A stretch of DNA of 64,000 nt from Candidatus Rhabdochlamydia oedothoracis (GTDB lineage: Bacteria > Chlamydiota > Chlamydiia > Chlamydiales > Rhabdochlamydiaceae), in the NCBI RefSeq assembly GCF_019453995.1, contig NZ_CP075587.1:1488001-1552000 (forward strand), in the 5' to 3' direction. A program made the position numbers and the translations under genes. Positions 27,394 to 36,995 of the stretch are shown here, one piece after another. Below the pieces are notes generated by a model. It made no database searches and was not told where the DNA came from. It saw only the letters and a list, made by a program, of their open reading frames with translations. Numbering within the stretch: position 1 is the stretch's first letter; each line of letters begins with the position of its first letter.

Positions 27394-28980
27394 ATGTCAG
27401 AAACAAAAAAAACAGAATTTGGAAAATGGAGATCCTTTCTTTGGCCCGTGCATAATTTCGAGCTGAAAAAGTTACTCCCCATGTTCTTTCTCTTCTTCTT
27501 CATTAACTTCAACTACACAATTTTGCGAGATACTAAAGATGCTCTAATTGTTACAGCCCCAGGTTCTGGTGCTGAAACCCTTCCTTTTTTAAAGGTATGG
27601 GCAGTTTTGCCTATGGCTGTGCTTTTCATGATCGTTTATTCTAAATTGAGTAATATCTTTAGCAAACAAAAGCTTTTTTACTCCACGATCTCTCTCTTCA
27701 TTGGGTACTTTGCTTTATTTGCTCTCGTATTTTATCCAAACCGTGAATTTTTCCATCCTAATGATCTAGCCGACAAGCTACAAACAATCCTTCCTCAAGG
27801 GTTTAGCGGAATGATTTCCATGCTTAGAAATTGGACCTTCTCCCTTTTCTATGTGATGGCAGAATTATGGGGAAGCGTAGCTATATCCTTACTTTTCTGG
27901 GGTTTTGCTAATGACATTACCAAAGTGTCTGAGTCTAAACGTTTTTATACTTTATTTGGGTTAGGAGCAAACGTAGCCATGCTCTTTTCTGGTCCTGCTA
28001 TTATTTACTTCTCAAAAATGCAAAAAGGGCTTGCTGCGGGAATTGATGCATGGGGAATTACCATAAATTACATGGTTGGTATGGTATGCCTTTCAGGTCT
28101 TATCATTATGGCAATTTATAGATGGATCGACAAGAATGTCTTAACAGATAGCAGATTTTACGATCCTAACGAACTTCGCCGTGTAAAGAAAGAAAAACCC
28201 AAAATGTCTCTTAAAGAGAGCTTTTTATTCCTAACTCGTTCTAAATACATTGGCTGCATTGCCGTTTTAGTAATTGCCTATGGAATTGCGATCAATTTGG
28301 TAGAGGTAACCTGGAAAGGACAATTAAAGCTCCAATATCCTAATGGCAATGACTATCAAGCCTTTATGGGACAATTCTCTACAATTACAGGAGCTATAAC
28401 CATCTTTATGATGTTATTTGTCGGAGGTAATGTAACTCGTCGTTTTGGTTGGAAAGTCGGTGCTTTGATTACTCCGATTGTTCTATTGGTTACAGGAGTG
28501 GGTTTCTTCTCATTCGTGATTTTTCGCGATTCTTTAGCAGGCATGATTGCTCTTCTGGGAACAACACCTCTAATGCTAGCTGTGATATTTGGTACTGCTC
28601 AAAACATCATGAGTAAATCCGCTAAGTACTCCTTATTCGATCCTACAAAAGAAATGGCTTATATCCCCCTTGATCAAGAATCAAAGGTTAAAGGAAAAGC
28701 TGCTATTGACGTTGTAGGAGCTAGATTAGGTAAATCTGGTGGATCGCTTATACAACAAGGGTTAATAGTAACCTTTGGTTCTTTAGGAGCTGTTACTCCT
28801 TATATTGGTGGTATCTTGTTAGTGATTATCCTTGGTTGGATATTTGCAGCAAACTCTCTTGGTAAGCAATTTACCAAACTAAGTGCTGAGAAAGATGAGC
28901 AAGCCAAACTTGCAGCTGAATCCATTTCAACAGAAGCAGCCGTTAAATCAAATGTAGAGCAAGAGGTAACTACTAGCTAA
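27394..28980 (+). CDS. npt1: ATP/ADP translocase (nucleotide transport protein Npt1)
   Basis: This exchanges bacterial ADP for host ATP across the inner membrane, the hallmark of energy parasitism. The 528-residue protein has about 12 hydrophobic segments. Family motifs include L-R-D-T-K-D-A-L-I-V-T-A-P-G-S-G-A-E near residue 45, W-G-S-V-A-I-S-L-L-F-W-G-F-A-N near 165, and Y-I-P-L-D-Q-E-S-K-V-K-G-K-A-A-I-D-V near 430. I chose the ATG at 27394, with AAAGGAT upstream, over a TTG at 27373. Its position beside the CT066-like gene and lepA matches Chlamydia. Other members move other nucleotides, but position and motifs favour ATP/ADP. Confidence 0.92.
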   Translation: MSETKKTEFGKWRSFLWPVHNFELKKLLPMFFLFFFINFNYTILRDTKDALIVTAPGSGAETLPFLKVWAVLPMAVLFMIVYSKLSNIFSKQKLFYSTISLFIGYFALFALVFYPNREFFHPNDLADKLQTILPQGFSGMISMLRNWTFSLFYVMAELWGSVAISLLFWGFANDITKVSESKRFYTLFGLGANVAMLFSGPAIIYFSKMQKGLAAGIDAWGITINYMVGMVCLSGLIIMAIYRWIDKNVLTDSRFYDPNELRRVKKEKPKMSLKESFLFLTRSKYIGCIAVLVIAYGIAINLVEVTWKGQLKLQYPNGNDYQAFMGQFSTITGAITIFMMLFVGGNVTRRFGWKVGALITPIVLLVTGVGFFSFVIFRDSLAGMIALLGTTPLMLAVIFGTAQNIMSKSAKYSLFDPTKEMAYIPLDQESKVKGKAAIDVVGARLGKSGGSLIQQGLIVTFGSLGAVTPYIGGILLVIILGWIFAANSLGKQFTKLSAEKDEQAKLAAESISTEAAVKSNVEQEVTTS

Positions 28981-29005
28981 AGTTTTTTCCTTTTACTCTT
29001 TGATA

Positions 29006-29046
29006 AAAACCCTTTTTCTGTCCATACGGAAAAGGGGTTTTTTATT
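29006..29046 (+). terminator. terminator after npt1
   Basis: AAAACCCTTTTTCTG and CGGAAAAGGGGTTTT form a long stem around TCCATA, followed by TTTTATTT. Confidence 0.85.
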
Positions 29047-29070
29047 TGAAGACAAATGCAATAATTGATA

Positions 29071-29099
29071 TTGAGCACTTTAGCCAAAATTAGTAGAAT
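29071..29099 (+). promoter_or_regulatory. candidate promoter of lepA
   Basis: TTGAGC, 17 bp, TAGAAT, 29 bp before the lepA ATG. Confidence 0.5.
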
Positions 29100-29128
29100 A
29101 GCATCGACTTTAATTCTTTAGGACCTTC

Positions 29129-30937
29129 ATGTTTACATACAATCGCAAACAGATTCGCAATTTTTCTATTATTGCGCATATCGATCATGGAAAATCCACG
29201 ATTGCAGATAGATTATTAGAAATTACCGGTACCATTTCCGCTCGTGAAATGCAAGATCAAGTTTTAGATGATATGGACCTAGAAAGAGAGCGCGGGATTA
29301 CGATTAAAGCACATCCTGTTACGATGTATTACCGAGCAGATGACGATAAAATTTATCAAATGAATTTCATAGACACTCCAGGGCACGTAGACTTTTCCTA
29401 CGAAGTATCTCGTTCTCTTTCTGCTTGTGAAGGAGCTTTACTTGTCGTTGATGCAGCACAAGGTGTACAAGCTCAGAGCTTAGCAAATGTGCATTTAGCC
29501 ATTGAACGCAACTTAGAAATTCTTCCTGTAATCAATAAGATAGACCTTCCCTCTGCTGATGTAGAAGGAGTAAAACAGCAAATTGAAGATGTCATTGGTT
29601 TGGATACATCTCATGCCATTTTATGTTCTGCTAAAACCGGAATAGGAATTAAAGATATTTTAGAACAAATCCTTATTTTTATCCCCCCCCCCTCCGAACC
29701 TTTAAACGATACCCTTCGTGCACTGGTTTTTGATTCTCACTACGACCCATATCGCGGGGTTACCGTCTATATACGCGTCATGAGTGGAGAGATTCATAAT
29801 AAAACCCTAATTAAAATGATGGTTACAGACAAGGTCTTTGAAGTTCTAGAAGTAGGTGTTTTTTCACCGAAAGAAAAACCAGTTGATGTATTAAGGCCTG
29901 GAGAAGTGGGATATCTTCTAGCAAATATTAAAAATACAGCCGATGTGAAAATCGGTGATACTATCACTTCTTCTCGCAAACCAGCTATTGATCCTTTACC
30001 TGGATTTAAGATGATTTTCCCTGTTGTTTTTGCAGGTATTTATCCAGTTGATTCTTCCGATTTTGAAATGCTAAGAGACGCTCTTTTCAAACTCCAGCTC
30101 AATGACTCTGCTCTGCATGTAGAACAAGAAAGCAGTATGGCTTTAGGATTCGGTTTCCGCTGCGGATTCTTAGGTCTTCTACATTTGGAAATCATTTTTG
30201 AAAGACTTCAAAGAGAGTTTCTCTTAGACATCATCACAACAGCTCCCAGTGTTGTCTATAAATTTACCCTAACCGATGGTAAAAATCTGCTGATTGATAA
30301 TGTGGCACATTATCCCGATCCTACTTTTATTGAATACATTGAAGAGCCTTGGGTAATTTGTCATATCATGACTCATTCTGAATACTTAGGTGCTATTATG
30401 AGTTTAGGAATGGATAAACGCGGAGAGCTCACTAAAACAGAAACAATCGATGCAAAGAGGCTACTATTAACTTATAGATTCCCCTTAAATGAAATTATCA
30501 TCGATTTTAATGATAAACTGAAATCGGTTACTCGAGGCTATGGTTCTTTCGACTACGAGTTTGAAAAATATGAGATCAGCGATATGGTAAAATTAGAGAT
30601 TCGCGTTAACGAAGAGCCTGTGGATGCTTTTTCCTGTCTTGTTCACCGCACAAAAGCTGAAGCTAAAGGAAGAGCTATCTGTAAAAAACTAGTCGATGTA
30701 ATCCCCATGCAACAATTTAAAGTGCCAATCCAAGCTGCTATTGGAGGGAAAATTGTAGCCCGTGAAACCATCCGCGCATTGACTAAAAACGTCACTGCTA
30801 AATGCTACGGTGGAGACATCACGCGTAAACGCAAATTATGGGAAAAGCAGAAGGAAGGTAAAAAGAAAATGAAAGAAATTGGCAAGGTGAATATCCCTCA
30901 GTCTGCTTTTATGGAAGTACTTAAAGCTAGTAATTAG
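29129..30937 (+). CDS. lepA: elongation factor 4 (LepA) GTPase
   Basis: LepA is a ribosome-associated translational GTPase. The 602-residue protein has the G1 motif A-H-I-D-H-G-K-S-T near residue 16, G2 R-G-I-T-I-K-A near 50, G3 [10 protein letters not shown] near 80, and N-K-I-D for G4 near 135. The LepA-specific C-terminal domain carries [12 protein letters not shown] and [16 protein letters not shown] near 560. There is a run of ten C at 29683-29692 coding for I-P-P-P-S-E-P, unusual in such AT-rich DNA but in frame. In Chlamydia gnd follows; here about 9 kb of insertions separate them. Confidence 0.96.
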   Translation: MFTYNRKQIRNFSIIAHIDHGKSTIADRLLEITGTISAREMQDQVLDDMDLERERGITIKAHPVTMYYRADDDKIYQMNFIDTPGHVDFSYEVSRSLSACEGALLVVDAAQGVQAQSLANVHLAIERNLEILPVINKIDLPSADVEGVKQQIEDVIGLDTSHAILCSAKTGIGIKDILEQILIFIPPPSEPLNDTLRALVFDSHYDPYRGVTVYIRVMSGEIHNKTLIKMMVTDKVFEVLEVGVFSPKEKPVDVLRPGEVGYLLANIKNTADVKIGDTITSSRKPAIDPLPGFKMIFPVVFAGIYPVDSSDFEMLRDALFKLQLNDSALHVEQESSMALGFGFRCGFLGLLHLEIIFERLQREFLLDIITTAPSVVYKFTLTDGKNLLIDNVAHYPDPTFIEYIEEPWVICHIMTHSEYLGAIMSLGMDKRGELTKTETIDAKRLLLTYRFPLNEIIIDFNDKLKSVTRGYGSFDYEFEKYEISDMVKLEIRVNEEPVDAFSCLVHRTKAEAKGRAICKKLVDVIPMQQFKVPIQAAIGGKIVARETIRALTKNVTAKCYGGDITRKRKLWEKQKEGKKKMKEIGKVNIPQSAFMEVLKASN

Positions 30938-30961
30938 TTTGATAAAAAATACTCAGATATA

Positions 30962-31145
30962 TATTAGTGCCGATTCAAACGGCTAGCTTAATGGGGTTCA
31001 AGTCAACGACTTGAAACTTGTCGTTTATCCTACATTTCAAAATATCTGTTATTTTCGGTATCTCTTCTAAGAAGAATCCTCTAATTGCCTGAAAAAAAGT
31101 CACCGACGTTTCGTAATATCGATTGTATACCGTCTTTTCCCTTAA
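30962..31145 (-). pseudogene. IS630 3'-end fragment cut by IS5
   Basis: The minus strand matches the last 180 bp of the intact IS630 (its terminal repeat to R-Y-Y-E-T-S-V). At 31145 it is cut in a TTAA by the end of a type A IS5. Confidence 0.85.
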
Positions 31146-31313
31146 GAGCCTGTTTAAAATCTTCTCATTAAGGTATAATGATAGTTTTCATAAAACCTTT
31201 GGAGGTAGTTATGACCCGCTCTTATCCAAGCGATATTTCTCGTAAACAATTTAGCAAAATCCATCTAATACTTGAGTCTACACGCAAAAAAACACGTCCA
31301 CGAAGAGTTGATC
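31146..31313 (+). mobile_element. IS5 type A 5'-end fragment
   Basis: From the terminal repeat GAGCCTGTTTAAAATCTTC to the R-R-V-D-L codons of OrfA, then cut by an IS630 inserted at TA (31314-31315). Confidence 0.85.
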
Positions 31314-31315
31314 TA

Positions 31316-32112
31316 TAGTGGTTCCGATTCATCGGATAAGCCCTATCACTGTTCAGGAATACCTCAGAGAATATGATTCCGAAAATAAAACTGGAAGTAG
31401 CCCTCGAGGCGGTAGCAAATCAAAACTTTCACAAGACCAAACAGAGTCTCTACTAAAACACCTACAGGAAAAGACCTATCTTAAAGTCAAAGGGATCATA
31501 GCTTATGTGCATAAGCAATAGGGGATAAAATATTCCCGAAGTGGCATGACAGATTGGCTCATACAGCACGGATTTGCTTATAAACGTCCTAAAAAGATTC
31601 CTGGGAAATTAGATCCTGAAAAACAACGAATTTTCATAGAACAATATAGGGCTTTAAAGGAGACCTTAAACCCTGATGAAGAGATCTATTTCATAGATGC
31701 TGTGCATGTGGATGGATCAAAAAAGGCGTTCAAAAGACTTTGTAGACATCCGGGAAACAATTGCGATTGCATTTTGCTGCAGCTCTTTGCCTGACAGGAA
31801 TGAAGATTTTTACAGAGGAATATAAAACAGTTGATGCCGATGCAATGCTCGATTTTTTCAAGAAGCTAGAAAAACAGACAGAGGCTCGAATTATTCATGT
31901 AATTTTGGATAATGCGAGATCAAACAAAAATAAGAAACTAGAAGAGTTTCTGATGTCTTCTAGGATTAAAGTGCACTATCTCCCTCCTTATTCACCGAAT
32001 TTGAATCCTATTGAACGCTAAATAACAGATATTTTGAAATGTAGGATTAACGACAAGTTTCAAGTCGTTGACTTGAACCCCATTAAGCTAGCCGTTTGAA
32101 TCGGCACTAGTA
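31316..32112 (+). pseudogene. scrambled IS630 copy with three internal deletions
   Basis: Both termini are present and TA flanks it, but the inside is decayed. About 190 bp are missing where the left terminal repeat is fused to internal sequence across TCGGATA, which occurs at both breakpoints. A TAT codon has become TAG near 31519. About 22 bp are lost near 31708, and a further ~150 bp are lost near 32019. It cannot make transposase. Its right end lies within the reading frame of the tandem-repeat protein at 32060-33559. Confidence 0.85.
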
Positions 32113-33559
32113 TAGACTTCTTTGCTATGCCAACTAATTTTCGCGTTACAAAGACCATTTCAGCGGTAGTCTTAACATTTTTAACCTCTTGTCTTAATTG
32201 AGGAAAATCTACTCCATTTAATCGCATGCAAATTTTTTGCACACGCCATAAGTAACGAGTTAATAATCTTTTAAATTGAGGAATGCTCTTTTCCATAGTT
32301 TTATGAATCAGATAGTTTCCTGATACCATGCCAAATATCCCAGCAAATATACCCATTGCCGATATGCTAGCCCCCGCCCAATAACTATACCAGATCTCAT
32401 TAATTTCCTTTTTTTGGCCTAAAGTCGCTGCTACCAACGGAGTAAATAAAATACCTATTGCTACATGGTAGACAACACCTGCAGTTGCAGAAAAGGTAAA
32501 TCCAGCATACCTGATTCTTGGGACTAGTGACTCATTGATAAAATTTCTTTCTTCTGGTTTTTGACAGCAAATATCAAAAAAATTATGCAACACAGTTACA
32601 GCTAATCTACATACATCATGAGAGGTTAAGATCCAGCGGATAAGGTTTTTTTCTCTAGAAGATTGAATAGGCAGTTGCTTTGAAGGATTGTTTCTGGAAG
32701 CAGTGTTGGTAGAAGGATTTGATAATAAAGCTTGTAGGTCAAATTCTCTAGTGATTATACCAACTAAGTTTAAAGAAATAGGAGGAGTTTCTACTTCTTC
32801 ATGCACTGCTTCTAAAATAGGACCCATAGAAGAAATCTCATCAAGAGAAGTTATAGTTGGTAAGTTAAGTTTAGTAACTCTACTAATTAAAGTTTCTACT
32901 TGATTACTTTGTTCTCTTTCTATAGGGCTAATAGGATATACATAAGAAAATCTACTGCCTATTAGAGTTGCTGCAGGCTTAGGTTGCGCTAAAACTCTTG
33001 TATCTGGTTTAAAAATTATGGCATTTGTAGGTAAAATCTTACTGAAACTTGATGAAGCCAAAATCCTATTATATAGTCCTCTTTCTAAAATAAAACGAGG
33101 CATATCTGGTTTAAAAATTATGGCATTTGTAGGTAAAATCTTACTGAAACTTGATGAAGCCAAAATCCTATTATATAGTCCTCTTTCTAAAATAAAACGA
33201 GGCATATCTGGTTTAAAAATTATGGCAGTTGTAGGTAAAATCTTATTGAAACTTGATGAAGCCAAAATCCTATTATATAGTCCTCTTTCTAAAATAAAAC
33301 GAGGCATATCTGGTTTAAAAATTATGGCATTTGTAGGTAAAATCTTACTGAAACTTGATGAAGCCAAAATCCTATTATATAGTCCTCTTTCTAAAATAAA
33401 ACGAGGCATATCTGGTTTAAAAATTATGGCATTTGTAGGTAAAATCTTATTGAAACTTGATGAAGCCAAAATCCTATTATATAGTCCTCTTTCTAAAATA
33501 AAACGAGGCATATCTGGTTTAGCATTATTAAAGGATAAAATATTAGAAAGTATAGACAT
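32060..33559 (-). CDS. tandem-repeat membrane protein, 3' end replaced by IS630
   Basis: I do not recognise this 499-residue protein. After a short N-terminus come five copies of a 34-residue repeat (residues ~15-186; P-R-F-I-L-E-R-G-L-Y-N-R-I-L-A-S-S-S-F). A low-complexity linker follows. Then come two close hydrophobic segments at about 350-376 and 390-412, separated by ~13 polar residues, and a charged helical tail. Two adjacent membrane hairpins of this kind resemble chlamydial inclusion-membrane (Inc) proteins, although Inc hairpins usually lie nearer the N-terminus. The last ~16 residues are encoded by the IS630 end, so the true C-terminus is lost. An opposite-strand frame through the repeats is a by-product of the 102-bp period. 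Confidence 0.6.
   Translation of the reverse strand: MSILSNILSFNNAKPDMPRFILERGLYNRILASSSFNKILPTNAIIFKPDMPRFILERGLYNRILASSSFSKILPTNAIIFKPDMPRFILERGLYNRILASSSFNKILPTTAIIFKPDMPRFILERGLYNRILASSSFSKILPTNAIIFKPDMPRFILERGLYNRILASSSFSKILPTNAIIFKPDTRVLAQPKPAATLIGSRFSYVYPISPIEREQSNQVETLISRVTKLNLPTITSLDEISSMGPILEAVHEEVETPPISLNLVGIITREFDLQALLSNPSTNTASRNNPSKQLPIQSSREKNLIRWILTSHDVCRLAVTVLHNFFDICCQKPEERNFINESLVPRIRYAGFTFSATAGVVYHVAIGILFTPLVAATLGQKKEINEIWYSYWAGASISAMGIFAGIFGMVSGNYLIHKTMEKSIPQFKRLLTRYLWRVQKICMRLNGVDFPQLRQEVKNVKTTAEMVFVTRKLVGIAKKSILVPIQTASLMGFKSTT
33001..33512. repeat. five tandem 102-bp repeats
   Basis: Five units of exactly 102 bp, starting at each TATCTGGTTTAAAAATTATG, differing at only a few positions (such as GCATTT/GCAGTT and TTACTG/TTATTG). 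They encode the 34-residue repeats of the minus-strand protein. The near identity points to recent expansion. Confidence 0.95.
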
Positions 33560-33678
33560 AAAATCTCTTTTAATTAAATTTGATTACAAAAATATAAACT
33601 AATAGCAAATAAAAATAAATAAAAGATATAATTTTAAAATTAATCAATACAAACAAGTTTTTCTAAGAAAGCATCTAA
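33560..33678. other. AT-rich spacer upstream of the repeat protein
   Basis: About 120 bp before the start of the repeat protein, presumably with its promoter. No convincing -35/-10 pair stands out. Confidence 0.4.
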
Positions 33679-33762
33679 GATGCCCGTTTAAAATCTTTTC
33701 GATAAGGCATAAAGATAGTTTTCATAAAACCTTTGGAAGTAATTATGGCCCGCTCTTATCCA
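33679..33762 (+). mobile_element. IS5 type A end fragment
   Basis: A diverged left end of the type A IS5, from the terminal repeat (with a GCCCG variant) to the first codons of OrfA. Confidence 0.7.
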
Positions 33763-33789
33763 TAGAAATTTCTTCTTTTACATAGATTT

Positions 33790-34010
33790 TGTCCTAGACA
33801 GAACTTGAGTTGACAGACAGCACTTCATTGACAATGTCAATTTGGTGTAATGTGTCTAGCATTTTCATTTGTGCTAGATGCTTTGCATCCTGAAATGTTT
33901 GCCATGGTGTCTTCCCATAACAATATTTCCCAGAATGGACTCGCTCTTCATTGTACTCTTTTACCCATTTATCCACATCCATTTGCAGTTCTTCTAGACT
34001 ATGATAAACT
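33790..34010 (-). pseudogene. IS481-family transposase C-terminal fragment, copy 1
   Basis: On the minus strand the frame reads W-V-K-E-Y-N-E-E-R-V-H-S-G-K-Y-C-Y-G-K-T-P-W-Q-T-F, the conserved end of IS481-type transposases. It ends at the element's terminal repeat TGTCCTAGACAGAACTTGAG (33790). The same fragment recurs almost identically at 34882-35105. The N-terminal part of this type is at 35726-36373. Confidence 0.75.
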
Positions 34011-34067
34011 TTTTGCCTAAATGCTGATACATAAAATTCATTTTGAATCGTCTGATGAAACCTCTAT

Positions 34068-34205
34068 CGAGCTTTTTCATAAAGCTCTTTATATGTATAA
34101 AAGCTTTCTCTTGAATATCCCATGTGTTTACATGCTTGAGATACATTATCTTACAATTTTTCTTGAAAACAGATCTAGCACAACTGCTAAATATAGCCAT
34201 CCTTG
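34068..34205 (-). pseudogene. shards of IS481 and IS3 transposases
   Basis: 34068-34140 matches the IS481 N-terminal region seen at 36165-36245 (S-F-Y-T-Y-K-E-L-Y-E-K). 34150-34205 is an inverted piece of the IS3 core seen at 8865-8925 ([13 protein letters not shown]). Confidence 0.7.
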
Positions 34206-34274
34206 ACTAGTAGCTATATACTGAAATGCATTAGAAAAAAGACTTTTCAAACACTAAATTCATTGAAATTTTCT

Positions 34275-34881
34275 AGACGATACGATAAGACGTTATTATA
34301 AAATCTATTCAGAAGACGGAAAAGAAGCCTTACTAAATTTGAACTATACAGGAAAGGTTTGCTGGCTCAGTCAAAATCAGCTTGAGCAACTAAAAATCTA
34401 TGTAAAAGAAGAAGCACCCCATTCGGCTAAACAAGTGATTAATTTTGCCAAAGACCGCTTTGGAATATATTATACGCCATCAGCTATGGTTTCTTTACTG
34501 CACCGCTTAAACTTCACCTATAAAAAGCCTAATCTGATTCCAGGAAAAGTGAATGAGGAAGCAAAAAAGCTTTTTTCACAAGAATTACAAAAACTAGAAA
34601 AAGAACTCGCTCAAACAGATCAACTGCTTTATCTAGATGGGGTTCATCCTCAACACAATTCCAAACCCTCTTATGGATGGTATGAAAAAGGATCTAAAGC
34701 TATATTGCTAACGAACACAGGACGTAAACGTATCAATATCAATGGAGCCTTAGATGTAAAGCGCTTAGAAATTACAACTCTTTCTTCCGACTCTATCAAT
34801 GCGCAATCTACTCTTGATTTGTTTAAAAAATGGGAAGAAAAATATCCTTTTGCACAAAGAATCGTGGTTATATGCGATAAT
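34275..34881 (+). pseudogene. IS630-like transposase, second type, N-terminal part
   Basis: This frame is related to the main IS630 but clearly a different element: S-A-M-V-S-L-L-H-R-L-N-F-T-Y-K-K-P, then L-L-Y-L-D-G-V-H-P-Q-H, then I-V-V-I-C-D-N. The first two catalytic aspartates are present. It is cut at D-N by the IS481 end at 34882, before the final glutamate region. The missing C-terminus (N-L-I-E-R-L-W) lies inverted at 35480-35690. Confidence 0.8.
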
Positions 34882-35105
34882 GTGTCCTAGACAGAACTTG
34901 AGTTGACAGGCAGCACTTCATTGACAGTGTCAATTTGGTGTAATATATCTAGCATTTTCATTTGTGCTAGATGCTTTGCATCCTGAAATGTTTGCCATGG
35001 TGTCTTCCCATAACAATATTTCCCAGAATGGACTCGCTCTTCATTGTACTCTTTTACCCATTTATCCACATCCATTTGCAGTTCTTCTAGACAGTGCATT
35101 TTTTC
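34882..35105 (-). pseudogene. IS481-family transposase C-terminal fragment, copy 2
   Basis: Almost identical to 33790-34010, with the same terminal repeat at its left end. It extends slightly further upstream (L-E-E-L-Q-M-D-V-D-K-W) before being lost. Confidence 0.75.
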
Positions 35106-35119
35106 TATCATACAACTTA

Positions 35120-35270
35120 GAGCCTGTTTAAAATCTTTTCAAAAGTAGAGCAATAAAAGCTAGAGTCATCATATTCAGGCTTGTATGTAGTTTTCTTTCG
35201 CAATTTTTCCATAGACTGCGACATTTTTCTATGCACGCAAAAGAACGCTCTACAACCCATCTTTTGGGAA
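35120..35270 (-). mobile_element. IS5 type A 3'-end fragment
   Basis: From the terminal repeat GAGCCTGTTTAAAATCTTTTC through the codons of V-V-E-R-S-F-A, then cut at 35270 by the mini-IS110 element. Confidence 0.85.
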
Positions 35271-35271
35271 G

Positions 35272-35470
35272 ATACATGCCATAATTGCACACAAAGAAGG
35301 GGTTGCTCCTTAAACGGAGTAGGTTAAACTCTCCAATATAAACGAGATTTTTTCAAATCTCAAAACCGCTCATTAAAGAGCAAAAAAATGAGGAGCAACC
35401 TATGAAGCATTTCGGAGAGCTTATGAAGAATTAAGAGAATTTATATTCCCCTTGTGTGCAATTAGAGAAC
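35272..35470. mobile_element. 200-bp internally deleted IS110 derivative
   Basis: 35272-35418 matches the left end and leader of the intact IS110 at 58206-59707 up to the first codons. 35420-35470 matches its right end. About 1.3 kb, the whole transposase and most of the 3' non-coding region, is missing. The stem that covers the ribosome binding site is kept, with one wobble pair. It has the form of a non-autonomous derivative. Confidence 0.85.
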
Positions 35471-35479
35471 TCGTTTGTT

Positions 35480-36373
35480 TTTAAATTAAGATTTAACTAA
35501 GCAAAATTTCCTAGATAAAAGAGGCTGCAGTTCTTCCCGATATTTAGGAATGTTTTCAAAAAAGGCATAAATTGCCGTCTTAAAATCTAAGAATTTTTCA
35601 TAATATCGATTATTGCGAACTTTTTTATTCATGAATCGCCAAAGGCGTTCAATCAGATTGAGATCGGGAGAATTATGAAAACTATCATTATACCTTAATG
35701 AGAAGATTTTAAATAGGATCTTAGCAAAAGCAACTTTACTATAGGTATCAATCACTGTTTGTTGATAAATTCGCCCCACTCCTTTAATAGTTCCTACATA
35801 ATAGGTATCTTGTGCAACAAGATAGCCTGGATGTTGTGTTTCTATCTCTCCATGAGCTTCTTTTTCTTCTTTAGCTTTTTCAAGCGCTCTTAATTGATCT
35901 TCTGTAAAGATCAAGTGATCTTGAGCTGCTTTTGCTTCTAACGTCTTTAGTCTCTTCTTAAATGTTTCTAGATCATGCCTTAACCATATCGATCTGACCC
36001 CTCCAGGAGAAACAAGAATTCCCTTCTTTTTCATCTCATTGGAAACTCGGAGCTGTCCATATGCAGGTTTTTCTATAGCAAATTCAACTACGCTATTTTC
36101 TATTTTTTCTTCCACTCTATTTTTAGGGCAGGGTTTCCTTCTAGAGATTTCTTGTAATGCGGCTTCTCCGCCTTTTTCATAAAGCTCTTTGTATGTATAA
36201 AAGCTTTCTCTTGAATATTCCATGTGCTTACATGCTTGGGACACGTTCCCAAGGGCTTGAGCTAGTTTTAAAAGGCCTAGTTTATTTTTTATCACTTTTC
36301 TCTCTATTGCTATATTCATAAATTACCACTTTGCTATTTACCACTAAGTGTCAATTTAAGTCTTGTCTATTAC
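35480..36373 (-). pseudogene. chimeric transposase: IS481 N-terminus, IS5 end, IS630 C-terminus
   Basis: One open minus-strand frame (36319 to 35486, 277 residues) is built from three elements. Residues ~1-205 are an IS481 transposase (C-K-H-M-E-Y-S-R-E-S-F-Y, Q-D-T-Y-Y-V-G-T-I-K-G-V-G-R-I-Y-Q-Q, T-Y-S-K-V-A-F-A-K). A short stretch (35690-35725) is the end of a type A IS5. The remainder is the C-terminus of the second IS630 type (S-P-D-L-N-L-I-E-R-L-W). The IS481 terminal repeat lies at 36345-36373. No intact enzyme can result. Confidence 0.8.
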
Positions 36374-36776
36374 ATTTAAGTCGTGTTAGAAAATGAAATG
36401 GAGCTGAATATCTATCTATAGCCCGACGGGCTAATTTGAATCTTTTACAAAAAGATAAGACAAGCAAGGTCAGTTTACCAGGGCTTACGCATGAAGAATT
36501 CCCTTTGCACCTACCAGATCTAATAAATAATCTTTACGACATGATGCAACGAAGCAATGCATCATAATAGATGAAGAATGAATGAATCCTTCCATTTTAT
36601 ACTCCTTATGAAAAAGGAGCCAGAATCATTTTTTATCTCTCAATTATCAAGCAAAATCTTCATGCGTTGGCCCTGGTCAGTTTACGTAAACGGCGCTTCA
36701 TTGCATCATGTCGTAAAGATTATTTATTAGATCTAGTAGGTGCAAAGGAAATTCTTCATGCTTAAGCCCTGATATT
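36374..36776. pseudogene. ISAs1-family remnants with an inverted duplicated end
   Basis: 36374-36478 matches the C-terminal coding part of the ISAs1 fragment at 50572-50850. The element end starting CAGGGCTTACGCATGAAGAA at 36479-36549 is then present in reverse, and again forward at 36701-36771. This makes a 71-bp inverted repeat around 151 nt that could fold into a long hairpin. Confidence 0.75.
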
Positions 36777-36859
36777 TGATCAGGAATACAAAGCCTTTAA
36801 TTGTGTATACTTTGCGACTTCTATAATTATTAAAAATATTATTCTAATATGCAAAATTA

Positions 36860-36993
36860 TAATCGTTTGCATTCAAATTAAGAGTTTGAATATATAAACA
36901 TTTTTATACAAAAGATAACATCTTCTTGCAAGATAGAGCAGTTTTTTCAAAAAAACCTAGTTATGCAATTCTTAATTTGAAATCAAACTAGTA
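36860..36993. mobile_element. 134-bp MITE (family M1), complete copy 2
   Basis: Bounded by TAATCGTTTGCATTCAAATT and, inverted, TACTAGTTTGATTTCAAATT. An IS630 starts 2 bp after its end and shares the TA at 36994-36995. The 80 bp before the MITE hold nothing recognisable. Confidence 0.88.
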
Positions 36994-36995
36994 TA

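Noticed and set aside
33001-33512. CRISPR-like array
   Set aside because: Units are contiguous 102-bp copies without unique spacers and lie inside a coding frame.
33018-33602. Plus-strand 194-residue frame across the tandem repeats
   Set aside because: The 102-bp period keeps both strands open. Only the minus-strand frame continues into a non-repeat domain with membrane helices.
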